A stretch of 64,000 nt of DNA, taken from positions 12,014,282 through 12,078,281 of the forward strand of contig NC_063050.1 of assembly GCF_018812025.1 (NCBI RefSeq), in the 5' to 3' direction. Numbering within the stretch: position 1 is the first letter of the stretch; every line of letters begins with the position of its first letter. The DNA is from Megalobrama amblycephala. Lineage: Eukaryota > Chordata > Actinopteri > Cypriniformes > Xenocyprididae. Below are positions 22,341 through 35,139 of the stretch, piece after piece. The notes under the pieces were generated by a model. That model was not told where the DNA came from. It ran no database searches and worked only from the letters and a program-made list of their open reading frames with translations. A program made the position numbers and the translations under genes.

Positions 22341-23719
22341 TCTTGTCTGACAAGTCTTCGGGTTTAAGTCATTCCTTAATGACGTGACAGGCAGTCCCAT
22401 GCTAAACCAATGCAGTCTGAGCCAGAAAGAGAATTGATTAGTTCTTTTTATGAGTCTTTCGGGTTTTTGAGTCATTCCTTAATCACGTGACAGACCCATA
22501 CGCTATTTCTGACATTTCTGTCACTATGTTTTTGTTACTGTTTCTTGAGGATCTGTGGTGTGTTATTATAAATAAATAAAGCCCTGTTATAAATAAAATA
22601 TTGATTAATTTATCTTTTTGACTGTCTATCTGTAAATAAACACTAGGCTATATAATAATATAATAACCCAAGCCTACAATACAAAGTATTTATAGCCTAG
22701 TTTGTTCATTTTTACTCCAATTTTGAGTTTGCTGTTATAATAATTGCTTTAGGCAGACTTGACATATTGGTCTAATACAGTGTTTCTCAACCACATTCCT
22801 GGAGGCCCACCAACCCTGCACATTTTGCATGTCTCCTTAATTAAACACACCTGATTAGGGTTATCAGCTCATTAGTAGTGACTCAAAGATCTAAAATGGG
22901 TGTGTCAGACAAAGGAGACATGCAAAATGTGCAGTGTTGGTGGGCCTCCAGGAATGTGGTTGAGAACCACTGGTCTAATATATGTATAAGAAGATTGCTC
23001 AAAAAGGACATAATGACATAAATTAAAAGCAAATAACATTTTGAATTCTTAATGTTAGTTTAAAACATCAAGGTTATGATAACTTCAGCTTTAACAGTTG
23101 TAACACAAACTCAAACAAAACTGGAGAGTTAACGTTATTTACTAATAAATATAATGTGCTTGGGTCACACAGCATTTGTTAGCGTATGGGTCTGTCACGT
23201 GATTAAGGAACGACTCAAAACCCGAAAGACTCATAAAAAGAACTAATCAATTCTCTTTCCGGCTCAGAATGCATTGGTTTAGTGTATGGGTCTGTCACAT
23301 GATTAAGGAATGACTCAAAAACCCGAAAGACTCATAAAAAGAACTAATCAATTCTCTTTCCGGCTCAGAATGCATTGGTAGCGTATGGGTCTGTCATGTG
23401 ATTAAGGAACGACTCAAAACCCGAAAGACTCATAAAAAGAACTAATCAATTCTCTTTCCGGCTCAGAATGCATTGGTAGCGTATGGGTCTGTCATGTGAT
23501 TAAGGAACGACTCAAAACCCGAAAGACTCATAAAAAGAACTAATCAATTCTCTTTCCGGCTCAGAATGCATTGGTTTAGTGTATGGGTCTGTCACATGAT
23601 TAAGGAATGACTCAAAAACCCGAAAGACTCATAAAAAGAACTAATCAATTCTCTTTCCGGCTCAGAATGCATTGGTAGCGTATGGGTCTGTCATGTGATT
23701 AAGGAACGACTCAAAACCG
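22341..23719. repeat. Inverted arms with a tandem 99-bp repeat
   Basis: Right side: units start at 23181, 23281, 23380, 23478, 23578 and 23677 (last truncated), each beginning AGYGTATGGGTCTGTCA and containing GAACTAATCAATTCTCTTTC. Left side: one and a half copies in inverted orientation at 22345-22506. A hAT MITE lies between the arms. Probably a non-autonomous element whose right arm has expanded. Confidence 0.8.
22778..22972. mobile_element. Intact 195-bp hAT MITE
   Basis: Ends CAGTGTTTCTCAACC and GGTTGAGAACCACTG, 8-bp TSD GTCTAATA (22770-22777, 22973-22980). It is the uninterrupted relative of the MITE at 6063-9678. Confidence 0.92.
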
Positions 23720-23743
23720 CTTCTTTCGGACGTGTCCGATTTG

Positions 23744-24958
23744 AGAACTAGTGATGTGTCGTTCTTGATTGATTCGTTCATTTTGAACGAATCTTTAATG
23801 TGACTCGGGAAGAACGAGTCGTCTCGGGGGGGTGATTCGTTCAGTCGCGCATGTGCAATATTCTACAGGGTCTGTACTGCTAGAAGTAGTTCACCTGATG
23901 ATTCAATTGATTAGTTCATTTCATGAGTCTTTCGGGTTTTCGGTTGTGTACTGATGATCCGAAAACCGTTGCAACTGGTTCTACTCGAGAACGAGATTGA
24001 GATTCGAGGACCGCGAGAGCGATTCAAAAGGAGTTGCTTGTTTGCTCTCGCTGTAGTTTGATTACGTCATTGTTTATCTTTATATCACCTTGTTTAGAAA
24101 TTAAATAAACTGTCCATGGATTATTTATGAAACAAATAAATGTTTCCAATCTTTAAAAAAAAAATAACTTGAAAGCACAACTGCACAACTTTCACTATAT
24201 TGCTTTTTAAATAACATTAATATAGAAAAATAAATTTGTAGAACTATTTCTGAACATTAGTTTGATCTGTGTACAAAATATTATGTTCATGTTGGCATGT
24301 AGTTTATTATGTACAGTATTATGTACAGTAGGCTATTTTATGCTACTAATCTGCTATGGTGTATTTGGAAAAGCACAATAAACTTTTTGTATTTTGAATT
24401 AAGTCATAAACATATTTCCAGTATGTTTCATATTATCACACTGTCCGATGTTCAACTAAACTTGACTAACGTGCTTTTCATTCACTTGAAAAGTTAAATG
24501 CATGCGCAGTATCACCAGCTCACCGGTTCTCAAATCGGACATGTCCGAAAGAAGCGGTTCTCGGTTGTGTACTGATGATCCGAAAACCGTTGCAACCGGT
24601 TCTTGACTCGAGAACGAGAACCGTGACAGGCCGTGTATGTTCGTTCGTGTGCCGCACATGCGCACTCAGATCAGCTGCTCTGCTGCTCGTGCCCATCATC
24701 ATCAGTTCTCTCTTCACAGCAGGTTAAGTCACTGTACTGTTGGAGTAACTGAATACCTCCAGGATGTTGGTTTATTTCGAGAGGTAGTGTCAGGCACGTC
24801 AAAAAGTGAGTAACTTTAGTAATTTGTGGATTCGTGTTTGCTAACTGGAGATGCGAACTGTTTGGAACGATTCAGACCGATTTGGTGAACTGGTTCAACC
24901 GGTTAAAGAACCGGTTAAAAAGAACGATTCGTTCGCGAACCGGACATGACTAGTCTAC
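23744..24958. mobile_element. hAT-like element with GAACGATTCG ends, copy 1
   Basis: TAGTGATGTGTCGTTC-type left end and GAACCGGACATGACTA right end, many GATTCGTT/AACGAATC palindromes, no transposase. About 1 kb (23925-24975) is repeated at 35895-36890, including the shared flank CTACACTGCCGGAATTC. Confidence 0.6.
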
Positions 24959-24975
24959 ACTGCCGGAATTCCAGG

Positions 24976-25727
24976 GTTGCCAACTTTGGGACTTTGGCTG
25001 GAGTGAGACTTTGTAAAAATTTCAGTTTGCGCGTGTGCGCGGAGAAAATGTTTGGTAACCCTAATTTTAAAAATCAATGTCAGTCCATGTTTACTTAGTA
25101 TCATTGGGGTGAAATCATTTATTTTATTTTTTAATGCCCCCCCGTAAGAAAATGTTGTACATTTTAAGGTTAAATGCATCAATCTGGTGCACTCTGGAAA
25201 CTCAAAATTAAGAGCTTCAACCCATGTACAGTGTGCAAATTGAACAAAGAAACAGCATTGACTTGTACCTGGACATTTAAAAAGGGTTCAAACATTTTTT
25301 TTTTTTTTTTTTACAATACTTTTGTACTGATTTCTTTTAAAAAGATATATCCTTGAGCTTTATTTTGATCACCAGCTGATCGCGTGCGCAAATGCGCTCA
25401 CTTCTCTTTAAAACACGCAGCACAGACAGACTGTATATATACTTAATCACTGTCTTTTGCTGTTTTATAAAGGCACAAAGCCATATCACAGTTTCGATTT
25501 TAGTTCGTTGGCAAACGTAGTATGTTTTAAATTTTCAGTTCATTATGAAACGGTGGCGGCAGCAGAGGGTCATTAATGGAAAACACTGAATGAATGTATA
25601 GCTGATAAATGTGCTAAAGTTGTCATATCGGTTGTTATATAACAAAACGTATATAACGTACTCGGTTACTTACGTAACCTCGGTTCCCTGAGAGATAAGG
25701 GAACGAGTATTGCGTTGCAAACGCTAT
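24976..25727. other. Intergenic, fragmentary repeats
   Basis: No gene. It contains a poly-T run at about 25298-25312 and, at 25660-25720, a fragment with GGTTCCCTGAGAGATAAGGG typical of a dispersed fish repeat. Confidence 0.5.
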
Positions 25728-28700
25728 AGCTGTGTCCCCAGGGTCCGCGCACTTCGAAGTGCATGAAAGGGGTGGGGTTTTGGAGTGGAGGGTTGCCAGG
25801 TCTGCGCAACAAAACCATCCCAAATGTCGTGTAATCACAGCACAAGTGTATAAGTATCCCAATCCCAGACATGGCAACAATGAGCCGAGCGTCGTTACAT
25901 GGCTAGCGGCTGTGTGACAGACAGCAGCAGTTGACGTTTATGTGTGCATTTTAAAGTTTATGACTTTCATTGGGTTTTGACATGCTTCACTGCCTGCGAC
26001 GACGGGACACTGGACCAAAATGTGTATGGTTAAACTATGTAATGTTAGTTTTATATCATTCGCAATAGTTAACCTTGTTTTTTTATATTAAATTATGTTA
26101 AATTTATGTTAACTGTGAAAATATATACATTCATATTTCTACATTTATTCTGTATTTAAGTCTGAATTTAAAGTACAGTACTTTAGGATTTTATTCAGCT
26201 GCACTCCATCTCAGAGACAAATACTGTATTTATGAAAACCAGATATTACAGTTTGATTTAGATATTGGTGAACACGGGGCATTGCTTACATTTATGTGAA
26301 TTCACACAGAACTCCTGTCGTCACTGGCGCGCAATGAACTGTGGGATAGTGTAGACCGCGAAGTGTCTTGAAATCGGCGCTTCATTCCACTGCGAAACGG
26401 AGAGGATGCACTTGAAGTCGCTCTCGAATTACATCATCCCTCCTCGCGCCGCGGTGAATCGCACTTCAAAGTCCGCTTTCCCCCCACTTTTCTCAAGAAC
26501 AGAATACAGTGCATAAAATGTGTCGATATAAATATTATTTAAATGTCACTTTGTCAATGAAACAGCCAATTTCTGTACAGCTTATTTTTGTGATGTAAGT
26601 TAAAAATGAAATGCATAAGTTATACATTATGTTTGTAAAGTAATTTATTTGTAAATGAGCCAGAGTAATTTCTAATTACTATAATTTCTGTTCGATCATT
26701 TTTTTTTACGCATGTTCACGTCTGTAAATAAAAGAATTGTTCTGTTCATTGTTTATTTCTTTTATGCAACTTATAATTTTACATGAAACATTATACATAT
26801 ACAACATATACAATCATTTTTTCATCATGTAAATTAAATATTTTTACATTAAAATAGGCTACATCGTTCTATACATTACATAAAGTACCTTTACAACTGT
26901 TTACAACAGAACTTAGGTTGAAAATCATAAACAACGACTGAGATGGAGTGCAGTTGAATAAAATCCTGAAGTACTGTACTTTAAATTCAGACTTAAATAC
27001 AGAGTAAATGTATAAATATGAATGTATATATTTTCACAGTTAACATAAATCTAACATAATTTAACATAAAAAGCAAACAAGGTTAACTAGTTGCGAATGA
27101 TATAAAACTAACATTACATAGTTTAACCATACATATTTTGGTCCAGTGTCCCGTCGTCGCGGGCAGTGAAGCATGTCAAAACCCAATGAAAGTCATAAAC
27201 TTCATGCCCGTAGGCAGGGGGGGTTCGGGTGGTTCGAACGAACCCCCCCCTCACTGCCAAAGGTCCAGAATTTAAGTCGTTTTTTTTTTTTTTTTTTTTT
27301 TTTAATGTGATTATTGTCATCATTGTTTTAATCAATGCTTGTGACAAATATTCTGGGTTGCTGTTTCAAATTAATATGATACATTATTGTAGCTGGACGT
27401 GTGTGTGTGTGTGTGCGCCGTGCGTGCAGTTCAGAGAGAGTTCTCGCAATACACTTTTCATTTGTCTAATCCCCCTCAGGTGATGCTACTCCACAAACCA
27501 CCAACAGAGCATAAAAAATACCAAAAATAAAAATATTTTTTTAAAACATCGCCAAGTGAAACGCTGCGTTTATATAGAACTGTCTCTTTACGACCACCAC
27601 AAACGGGACACTTTTCAGACGCGCATTCCACCTTCGCCTCAGCGTCAGGCGCAAGTCAAACGAGTAGCTTCAGCTGAACAACAGTCAGATGAGATGTCGT
27701 CAGGCTATGTCAGTAAAACTCCAATCAGCCGTTAGGCTATAGCCTATACTGTGCTCGAGGCGCGAACTCAAGAATTGCTCGCGCAAATGCGCCGGCGCGC
27801 GCTGCATATTACTTTAATTATAGCTTAACTAAAGCGCTAAAGAAACTACGGGCATGCACCGTCGTTATTCTGTTGTAAATGAAGTCATGAAATGACCAAA
27901 CATGCGATTAAAGCTGCCTCAAAACTGTGCATGTATGTATTTGTTGACATGGTTTTAAAGCTATTGTTATCCAATTTGTTGGCCTTAAAACGTCTTAAAA
28001 TGCATATATGTACACCAAGGAAATCAAAATTTTCTCGGGGGGGGCATGCCCCCGAACCCCCCTAGCATAATACATTTTCTGACCTCGGTGAATATCAAAC
28101 CCTGCGTACGGCCCTGCTTCTTTTCTAGCTAACGAAATCAAAGTAATAGTGTATTTCTCCAGTTGTGCGCTCTTTGGGATTAACTTTGTATGCACTGTGT
28201 GATCGATGTGTGAAAATAAATGGGAGCAAAAACGCTCCCATATATAACGATATATATATATATAAAATTGCATAAAAAAATACAAAAAAAATATATAAAA
28301 ATGGTACATGAGGAAGCAATTTGACAAAAATGCAGTAAATATTTTTGGTGCATCAAAAAGCGTGCTGTTATATACCAGCAGACAAGCTAATCCAGCACAA
28401 ATTAGTGCATAAAAGGTCACCAAAATGAAGTATTTGAACCTCATAACAAAAGGAGGAGAAAAATTGCAAAAAGGTCCACTTTTTAAAAAAAAGAACCCCC
28501 CCTTTCAATAGGCTGGCTACGGACCTGAACTTTAAAATGCACACATAAACGTCAACTGCTGCTGTCTGTCACACAGCCGCTAGCCATGTAACGACGCTCG
28601 GCTCATTGTTGCCATGTCTGGGATTGGGATACTTTTACACTTGCGCTGTGATTACACTACTTTGGAAATGGTTTTGTTGCGCAGACCTGGCAACCCTCCA

Positions 28701-28762
28701 CTCCAAAACCCCACCCCTGTCATGCACTTCGAAGTGCGCGGACCCTGAATTGGGACACAGCT
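25728..28762. mobile_element. Large fold-back element with arms of about 0.5 kb
   Basis: Left arm 25728-26214 begins AGCTGTGTCCC and contains CCGCGCACTTCGAAGTGCAT. Right arm is 26940-27202 continued at 28528-28762, its inverse. The right arm is interrupted by the insertion at 27203-28527. The centre (26215-26939) has no gene. Confidence 0.85.
27203..28527. mobile_element. Insertion with 5-bp TSD inside the fold-back arm
   Basis: The 1325-bp insert is flanked by AACTT (27198-27202, 28528-28532). Its ends CATGCCCGTAGGCAGG and CTGGCTACGGACCTG are imperfect inverted repeats. A further similar end, CCTGCGTACGGCCCTG, lies internally near 28103-28118, so it may be two related elements. It carries poly-T at 27280-27303 and no transposase. 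Confidence 0.7.
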
Positions 28763-28832
28763 TATGAGAAAACTCCTTTTCTCGAGAAAATAACGGCCAT
28801 GGTGTGTTAAGCAGAAACAGCCTGGCCAGTAG

Positions 28833-28960
28833 TGATGGGAAGTTCGGTTCTTTTCCGCGAACCGGTTCTTTCGGACAGTTCGATTCAATAAACCGGTTGA
28901 AAAAACCGGTTCGCTCCGACGTAATGACGTCATCTGCGATAACGTCGTCTATCGCGGGCC
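28833..28960. other. Fragment with paired CCGGTT palindromes
   Basis: Starts TAGTGATGGGAAGTTCGG, resembling a hAT end, and holds repeated GAACCGGTT segments. No coding sequence. Confidence 0.4.
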
Positions 28961-30241
28961 GGTGTTACAATATATTCGGTTCCTGAAATATTCTGTTCCA
29001 CTGGGTGGCGCTTACGCGAATATTCATTATGTCCTCCTATTGTGGGCGTGTCCTTGAGAGAACGCGCAAGCGAATGGAACTGAAAATATCAGTACACGCT
29101 CCTCAAATCGCATTGGTTTAATGGATTATTTCGAAAAGGTAATAAAATATTCCTTTGGAATATAAACCTTTGGAGCTTTGTTTTGATGACAGTCTTCATG
29201 CCAGCAGCTACTTAAAGAATGTTATTTTTGTTTAAAATATTATAATTATGATAAGAAAATTATAGTTTAGTTTAGTTTCGTTTTATTTAAAGTTTGACAA
29301 GGCAGGATATTGCAGCACAAAACCCTGAAATGTGTCAAACATAACACATACTCAAACAACCTTATGTACCTGATTTAAAACCATTTCAAAAGCAGTCAAA
29401 TAAAAAAAATCTGATAATAATCATATAATTTATTCTGTGAGGTAATACAGCACAAATGCACAGAAAAAATACACAGTTACTTTACAAGATGACGTTATAC
29501 TTGTTATTATCACCAATGTCATATGGTTTTGTTTTGCTTTTGTGATGTTTCCACATTACATTCATCATCTTGTAAAGTCACTGTCTGTTTCAGACTAGAT
29601 GTGAGAGCTGAAGTCTTGAAGAGCTCTGGCAGTGTGTGATCTGGACATGCAATGAAGGCTGTTCCTGAGTGCCAAGGCCCTGTTTTAATATTTACCTCAT
29701 CCTCACATTTAGCATTGCTTCTTTTCACACATTGTTTTGAATTTTTAAATGTCTTTTCAGAGACATTTGTGTTACATTCATAGAGTAATTACTTCTGTAC
29801 TTGTTATAACATTTAATGTATTTAATATTTATATAGGCTACAACTGAATTTGTTGTTTTAAAAAAAATAAATAAAACTAAGAAAAGATGAAAAAATCTGC
29901 AAATATTCAGAATAATATTTTAAAGATGATTTTGTACAATCCAAATAAGCTTTACAGATATTTAGAAAAGGTTTTAACAATTTTTGTCATGTTTTTCAAT
30001 TATTTCACATGCACCTATAGGTCAATCAAGGTAATCAGTTACAAAAACTTAGGACACTAAAGAGACCTTTACTGACTCTGAAAAACACCAGAATAAAGAT
30101 GCCCAGGGTCTCTGATCACCTGTGTGAATGTGCCTTAGTCCTGCTGCAGGAGGTATGAGGACTGCAGATGTGAACACAGCAATAAACTGCAATGTTCCTA
30201 AAATGTGTAAAGGAGTCAAAACAGCGGTGGGAATCCCTCCA

Positions 30242-30321
<80 letters not shown>
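30242..30321. repeat. (CA)40 microsatellite
   Basis: Uninterrupted CA dinucleotide tract. Open frames crossing it (poly Thr-His, poly Cys-Val) are artefacts. Confidence 0.97.
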
Positions 30322-30323
<2 letters not shown>

Positions 30324-32437
30324 AGATGCCTGAGACGGTGCTACAGGGAGACAGAAGGACAGCTGATTGTCCTTCCAGTGCCAAACCACATGCAACTAGT
30401 ACCCCAGACATGTTTGAGAATGTGAAATGCCTTGATGGAAGAGTGGAGTAACATCTCACAGCAAGAGCTGCAAATCTGGTGCTGTCCATGAGGATGAGAT
30501 GCTCTGTAAAGCAGCTGGTGCCACATCAGACTTTCAGATACTCTGTTGATCAAACGCCTGTGAAATTTGTTCAGTTTATGTCTCAGTTGTTGAATCTTTT
30601 TGTTTGTAGGCCTACAAATATTTACACGTTTAGAAATTTGCTGGAAAAACAGTTGAAAGTGAAAAACTCAAAAAAATGATGTTGCTTTGCAACAAAAATA
30701 TGTGACAAATACCGTCAAGTGTGCATTTACTTGTTGGACTATAATGATAATTTGTCATGATATCCAGTAAAATATGAGAAAACAGAAAAAAATTGTAGTT
30801 TGGTGTTGATAAAGGGTAGCCTATGTAAGTCTTACTGTGGTGATAAACACTGAAAATATCAAAATAATCAAGAAATTAAGGATGACAGAATATTCACACC
30901 AGGCTATAGCTTTTTATTAGGCCACAGATACATTTGTAGAGGTTTGTTTCAAGTTGTCAACACTATGCAGTAGCCTGTAGTCACAGAATTACAACAAAGG
31001 AAACAAACTAATCAAACTATTCAAAAACTTTTTAAAGCCTCACAAATAAAAAAGCTAAACAGAAAACACATCAGTGTAAAACAAGGTTATTCGCTCATGT
31101 TTGCTCTGATGTATCATTACGTTAACTGTTTATCTGAATGCCTGTCCTGTACTCAATCAGGCAAAATAGCTCTGACGATTTATCATATTACACAAACTAT
31201 GCATTGCTTTGAACATGTGAACTGTTGCTTAACACTGAATATTTTATTACCTTTTCGAAATAATCCATTAAACCGATGCGATTTGAGGAGCGTGTACTAA
31301 TATTTTCAGTTCCATTCGCTTGCGCGTTGTCTCAAGGACACGCCCACAATCAGGCCCGGATTAAGAACACGTTGGGCCCTGGGGCTATAGCAACACCAAG
31401 GGCCCCCTTTCATCTGATTGCCATTCCACAGTGTCTTGTACCACAAGAATTTTTTTTTTTTATTGTTATCATTTTTATATTTTTACAAATTTCATTTTAT
31501 CAAATCATTTAATATAAGCACAAGCACACTATATTCCATGCTATTTAACATATTTTAAAATATATTTAACATATAAAATATTTAACATATTTTAAAATTG
31601 TATTGCATATATTGCTGACACAATAATTCTTTCCTTTGATTAACACAAAATAAACTATTTTGAAGAATGTGGGTAACCAAACAGTTGATGGTCCCCAGTG
31701 ATTTCCACATTATATTTTTTTCCTACTATGAAAATTAATGGGGACCAGCAACTGTTAGGTTACCCACATTCTTCAGAATATTTTCTTTTGTGTTTAACAG
31801 AAGAAAGAAACTCATTCAGGTTTAAAACAACTTGAAAGTGAGCATGTGATGACAGGATTTTAATTTTTGGGTGAACGATCCCTTTAAGGACAAGGGTCCG
31901 CATGCTAACTATTAGGATGCTGTCACTTTAAGCTGCACGCGTCCGATTTTCTCAACTCATTTCAGACATAACCAACTGTGTTTATGTAAACCTTTTGTGT
32001 ATTTGACAGTATTATAGCGCAATCAGACGCGAAAGATGAAGTCCAGTAGTCAGGTGCTGTTTGACAGGCTTAAGTGTGTGTGCACGCTTCGGGTGTATGG
32101 GGTCAGAAAAAGCGCATCTCAGAACAGCACACGAATGACAGGTTTAACTGGCAGGGCTTTAAAGCACATGCAAATAAAGAACTTTTGTGATTGCGAATAA
32201 GTGCAGTGTCCCGTGAGTAACTCTACCGCTGTGTTAACATGTGATGTGAATGTGTCGAGGTCGAGTTGTACGGCTCCATAACTGCAACTGATAGAATGTG
32301 CTTCAAAGGCAGATAGTGGACACAAGTCACACGACATTAGTGTTCGTCAAAAAACAGCAGGAAAGTTAATTCGGGATTTTTACATGGGTGATGATGAGAG
32401 AAAAACACTGACATTCTGATTTCAAACGGCAATAAAA

Positions 32438-32787
32438 TCAATCGACTCGTCCCTGTAAATGTTGAAAACACCTTACGTTTTCATGAGAAACAATTACCAT
32501 CCAAATAGGGCTTAACTCGTTATAAGAATAATAACTTGCTGCAGCTGCTATCTCACCTTCTTCAACGTGTAAAGCACGCAGATCGGCGACGGTGTCAGTG
32601 GGTGAAGATAATTGTGAGCTGCCGCTGCACGCGGGGTCTTCCACTGGCTCGGATGTTTTATGTGAACCGAAGTAGTTAGTTAGTTTTGGAATTTTTGCTG
32701 TAAGATTAGCATCCCTTTTATCCCTTTCAAGCTTATTTTTCCTTTTTTTGCGCACCACTATCACTTTTGTTTATCATTTTGAACACC
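32438..32787 (-). pseudogene. hAT transposase N-terminus, frameshifted
   Basis: A Lys-rich leader (KNKLERDKRDANLTAKIPKL) followed by TNYFGSHKTSEPVEDP, the type of start found in ZMYM/TTF-finger hAT transposases. The only ATG in a sensible place (about 32785) reads MINKSDSGAQ and then leaves the frame in a run of seven A near 32752. A one-base insertion there explains the mismatch. The frame that looks open from 32764 starts at GTG. No TTF zinc finger, catalytic domain or dimerisation domain follows, so it is a dead fragment. Confidence 0.6.
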
Positions 32788-32937
32788 AGCGAGGCTGAAC
32801 AAGCAATAAAGGCCAATTTCCCATTTTCTACATGCGATAGCATAAGCAAAGAGGCGTTTCCCGATGTCATGGCGCGAATTGTAAGGTGATTTTGATTGGA
32901 CGGTGATTTATCAGTCAGGCACATTTTCCAATAATTA

Positions 32938-34578
32938 GGGGCCAAGCACCGAAGGTGCTTAGGCACCTATTGTTATTGTTGGCGTTCCGTACGCTTATTA
33001 TTCTTCTTCTTCTTCTTCCGCTCTTGAAGTCTATGGCAGCCCATAGAACCGCTTGCGGGAAAGTTGTGAAATTTGGCACACAGTTAGAGGACAGAATGAC
33101 CTTTGTCCATAGCAAATTTGGAGTCTCTAACTCAATCCATCTAGCGCCACCAGCTGTCCAAAGTTGCACTTATGTTTATGCTAATAACTTTTGAACCATA
33201 AGGGCTAGAAACAAAATTCTTTTTTCCTCTGATTCATTGGGTCAAGACGAATCGATTGCATAATATGACGTCATTTTCCGTCATGAAAATTTTTCCGCCA
33301 TTTTGAATTTTCTGAAAAACCTACTTTTTCGAACTCCTCCTAGGCCGTTAGTCCGATTTTCATGAAAATTGAACCAGATCATCTTCAGACCATGCTGAAA
33401 AAAAGTTATGGAATTCAAGTCGATTGCTCAAACCGTTTTCGAAAAACACACGAACGAATTGTACGTAGCGCTTGCGAAAATAGAAGTAAGGCTGTATCTC
33501 TGCAACACTTTATCATATTCAGACCAAACTTGGTACATGTCTTCACAAGCATGACCTTAGGCACCATGCAGTGTTTCGGCTCAGCGCCACCTACTGGTGC
33601 GGAGATATGAAAAATGGATATTTTTGCTTATAACTTCTGATGGGTTTGTCCAAAAATCATAAATTTGGTCTTGTTGGATTCGGGTATCATGCCGAGTCAA
33701 ATGATATCCAATTTTCTCATATCGGACATTTTGGCCGTCGGCTATTTTGAATTTCGTGCTAAAATGCTGTATTTTACGAACGCATTAGCGTATCGTTACG
33801 AAACTCGGTATGGGTCCCCAGCACAATACCCTGAAGGAGCCTGAGAAGTTTCAGCACTGCGCCACCTTGTGGTCAAAAGTTATAACAAAATTTACAGAAA
33901 TGCTAATAACTTTTGACTATATTGACCGATTGTAATGGAACTTGTCTCAGTAGATTCCTTGGTTCATGCTGAGAACATAGATATCAAATTTGCCATAGTC
34001 AACTGAACTTCCTGTCTGCCATATTGTTTTTCTTTAAAAACCTACTTTTTCGAACTCCTCCTAGACCTCTGCTCCGATTTTCACCAAAATTGAACCGTCT
34101 CATCTTCAGACCATGCCGACAAAAAGTTATGGATTTCAAGTCGATAAGTCAAACTGTTTTCGTATACCGGAGCAAAGAATTTGAGATATGCTGCAAAAAT
34201 TACTCTTGAAGCTGTATCTCTACAATGCTTTAACATATTCAGACCAAACTTGGTACGTGTCATCACAAGCATGACCTGAGGCAAGATACAGTGTTTCGGC
34301 GCAGCGCCACCTACTGGAGTGGAGATATGAAAAATGGTTATTTTTGCTTATAACTTCTGATGGGTTTGACCAAAATTCACAAATTTGGTATGGGTCATCA
34401 GGACAATGCTCTGAAGGAGCCTGAGAAGTTTCGGACCAGCGCCACCTTGTGGTCAAAAGTTATAACAAAATTGACAAAAATGCTAATAACTTTTTTTTCT
34501 AATTGCTCACTGCTGCTGTTGGTCTGATGCTCCCAGCCATGTTGGCTGGCTTCTTGTGCTGTTTTTGTGCTTGGCCCC
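32938..34578. mobile_element. Nested MITE with GGGGCCAAGCAC ends
   Basis: Ends GGGGCCAAGCACCGAAGG and GTGCTTGGCCCC within AATTA...TAATT. The interior has internal near-duplicates (for example GCGCCACCTACTGG near 33588 and 34303, and GCGCCACCTTGTGGTCAAAA near 33860 and 34440). It belongs to an abundant fish repeat type; no transposase. Confidence 0.7.
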
Positions 34579-34827
34579 GTAATTGCTGCTTGCAGCTATA
34601 TTTTTTTCTTGTTATTTTATTAGACACAAATCAACCACCTTTGACTTGTCAATCTCATTTCCTCCATCCAATCACGGGCCCCCTCTACCCGCGGGCCCTG
34701 GGGCTTCAGCCCCACCTAGCCCTTATGTTAATCCGGCCCTGCCCACAATAGCAGGATATCATGAATATTCGCGTAAGCGCCACCCAGTGGAACAGAATAT
34801 TTCAGGAACCGAATATATTGTAACACC

Positions 34828-35025
34828 GGGTTGAAAAAACAAGTGATTAAAATAGGCTATTAGTAATCATAACATCAGTCAACTAAAACATTATAATCTG
34901 AAGCATTTCTTATTTAGTTTTGCATCTAAAGCATCCAAACACATATACAGGCAGTGATGTGCAAACAAAGTTTTACAGTTATAAAGTGAATAAATTAGTC
35001 TTCATCATGATCCTCTTACATTATG

Positions 35026-35062
<37 letters not shown>

Positions 35063-35139
35063 TACGTTTCGTCAGATTGCCCCCTCATTCGAGTCCTCTC
35101 ATAGCATCAGTTGTCCTAGTTAACCGGTGCTGTGATGTT
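34828..35139. other. Intergenic with poly-A
   Basis: No gene. Poly-A tract of about 32 bp at 35029-35060. Confidence 0.6.

Larger units (their letters stand above)
31351..34741. mobile_element. hAT transposon with CAGGGCCGGATTAA ends
   Basis: 3391 bp with left end CAGGCCCGGATTAA and right end TTAATCCGGCCCTG. The 8-bp TSD CCCACAAT is at 31343-31350 and 34742-34749. It contains the start of a transposase gene (32438-32787, minus) and a nested MITE (32938-34578). The rest of the transposase is missing. Confidence 0.9.
28961..34827. mobile_element. Fold-back element, right arm split by a hAT
   Basis: Left arm 28961-29165 starts GGTGTTACAATATATTCGG and contains CACTGGGTGGCGCTTACGCG. Right arm is its inverse in two parts, 31236-31350 and 34742-34827. 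The centre (29170-31235) is AT-rich with a long CA repeat and no gene I can support. Confidence 0.8.

Noticed and set aside
27995..28444. 149-codon minus-strand frame
   Set aside because: Lies across the insertion border in low-complexity AT-rich sequence, with no recognisable domain.
29519..29728. 69-codon minus-strand frame in the centre of the fold-back at 28961-34827
   Set aside because: Short, no motif, no splice or expression signal; left unannotated.
30049..30489. 146-codon frame with poly Cys-Val
   Set aside because: Translation of the CA microsatellite; no family resemblance.
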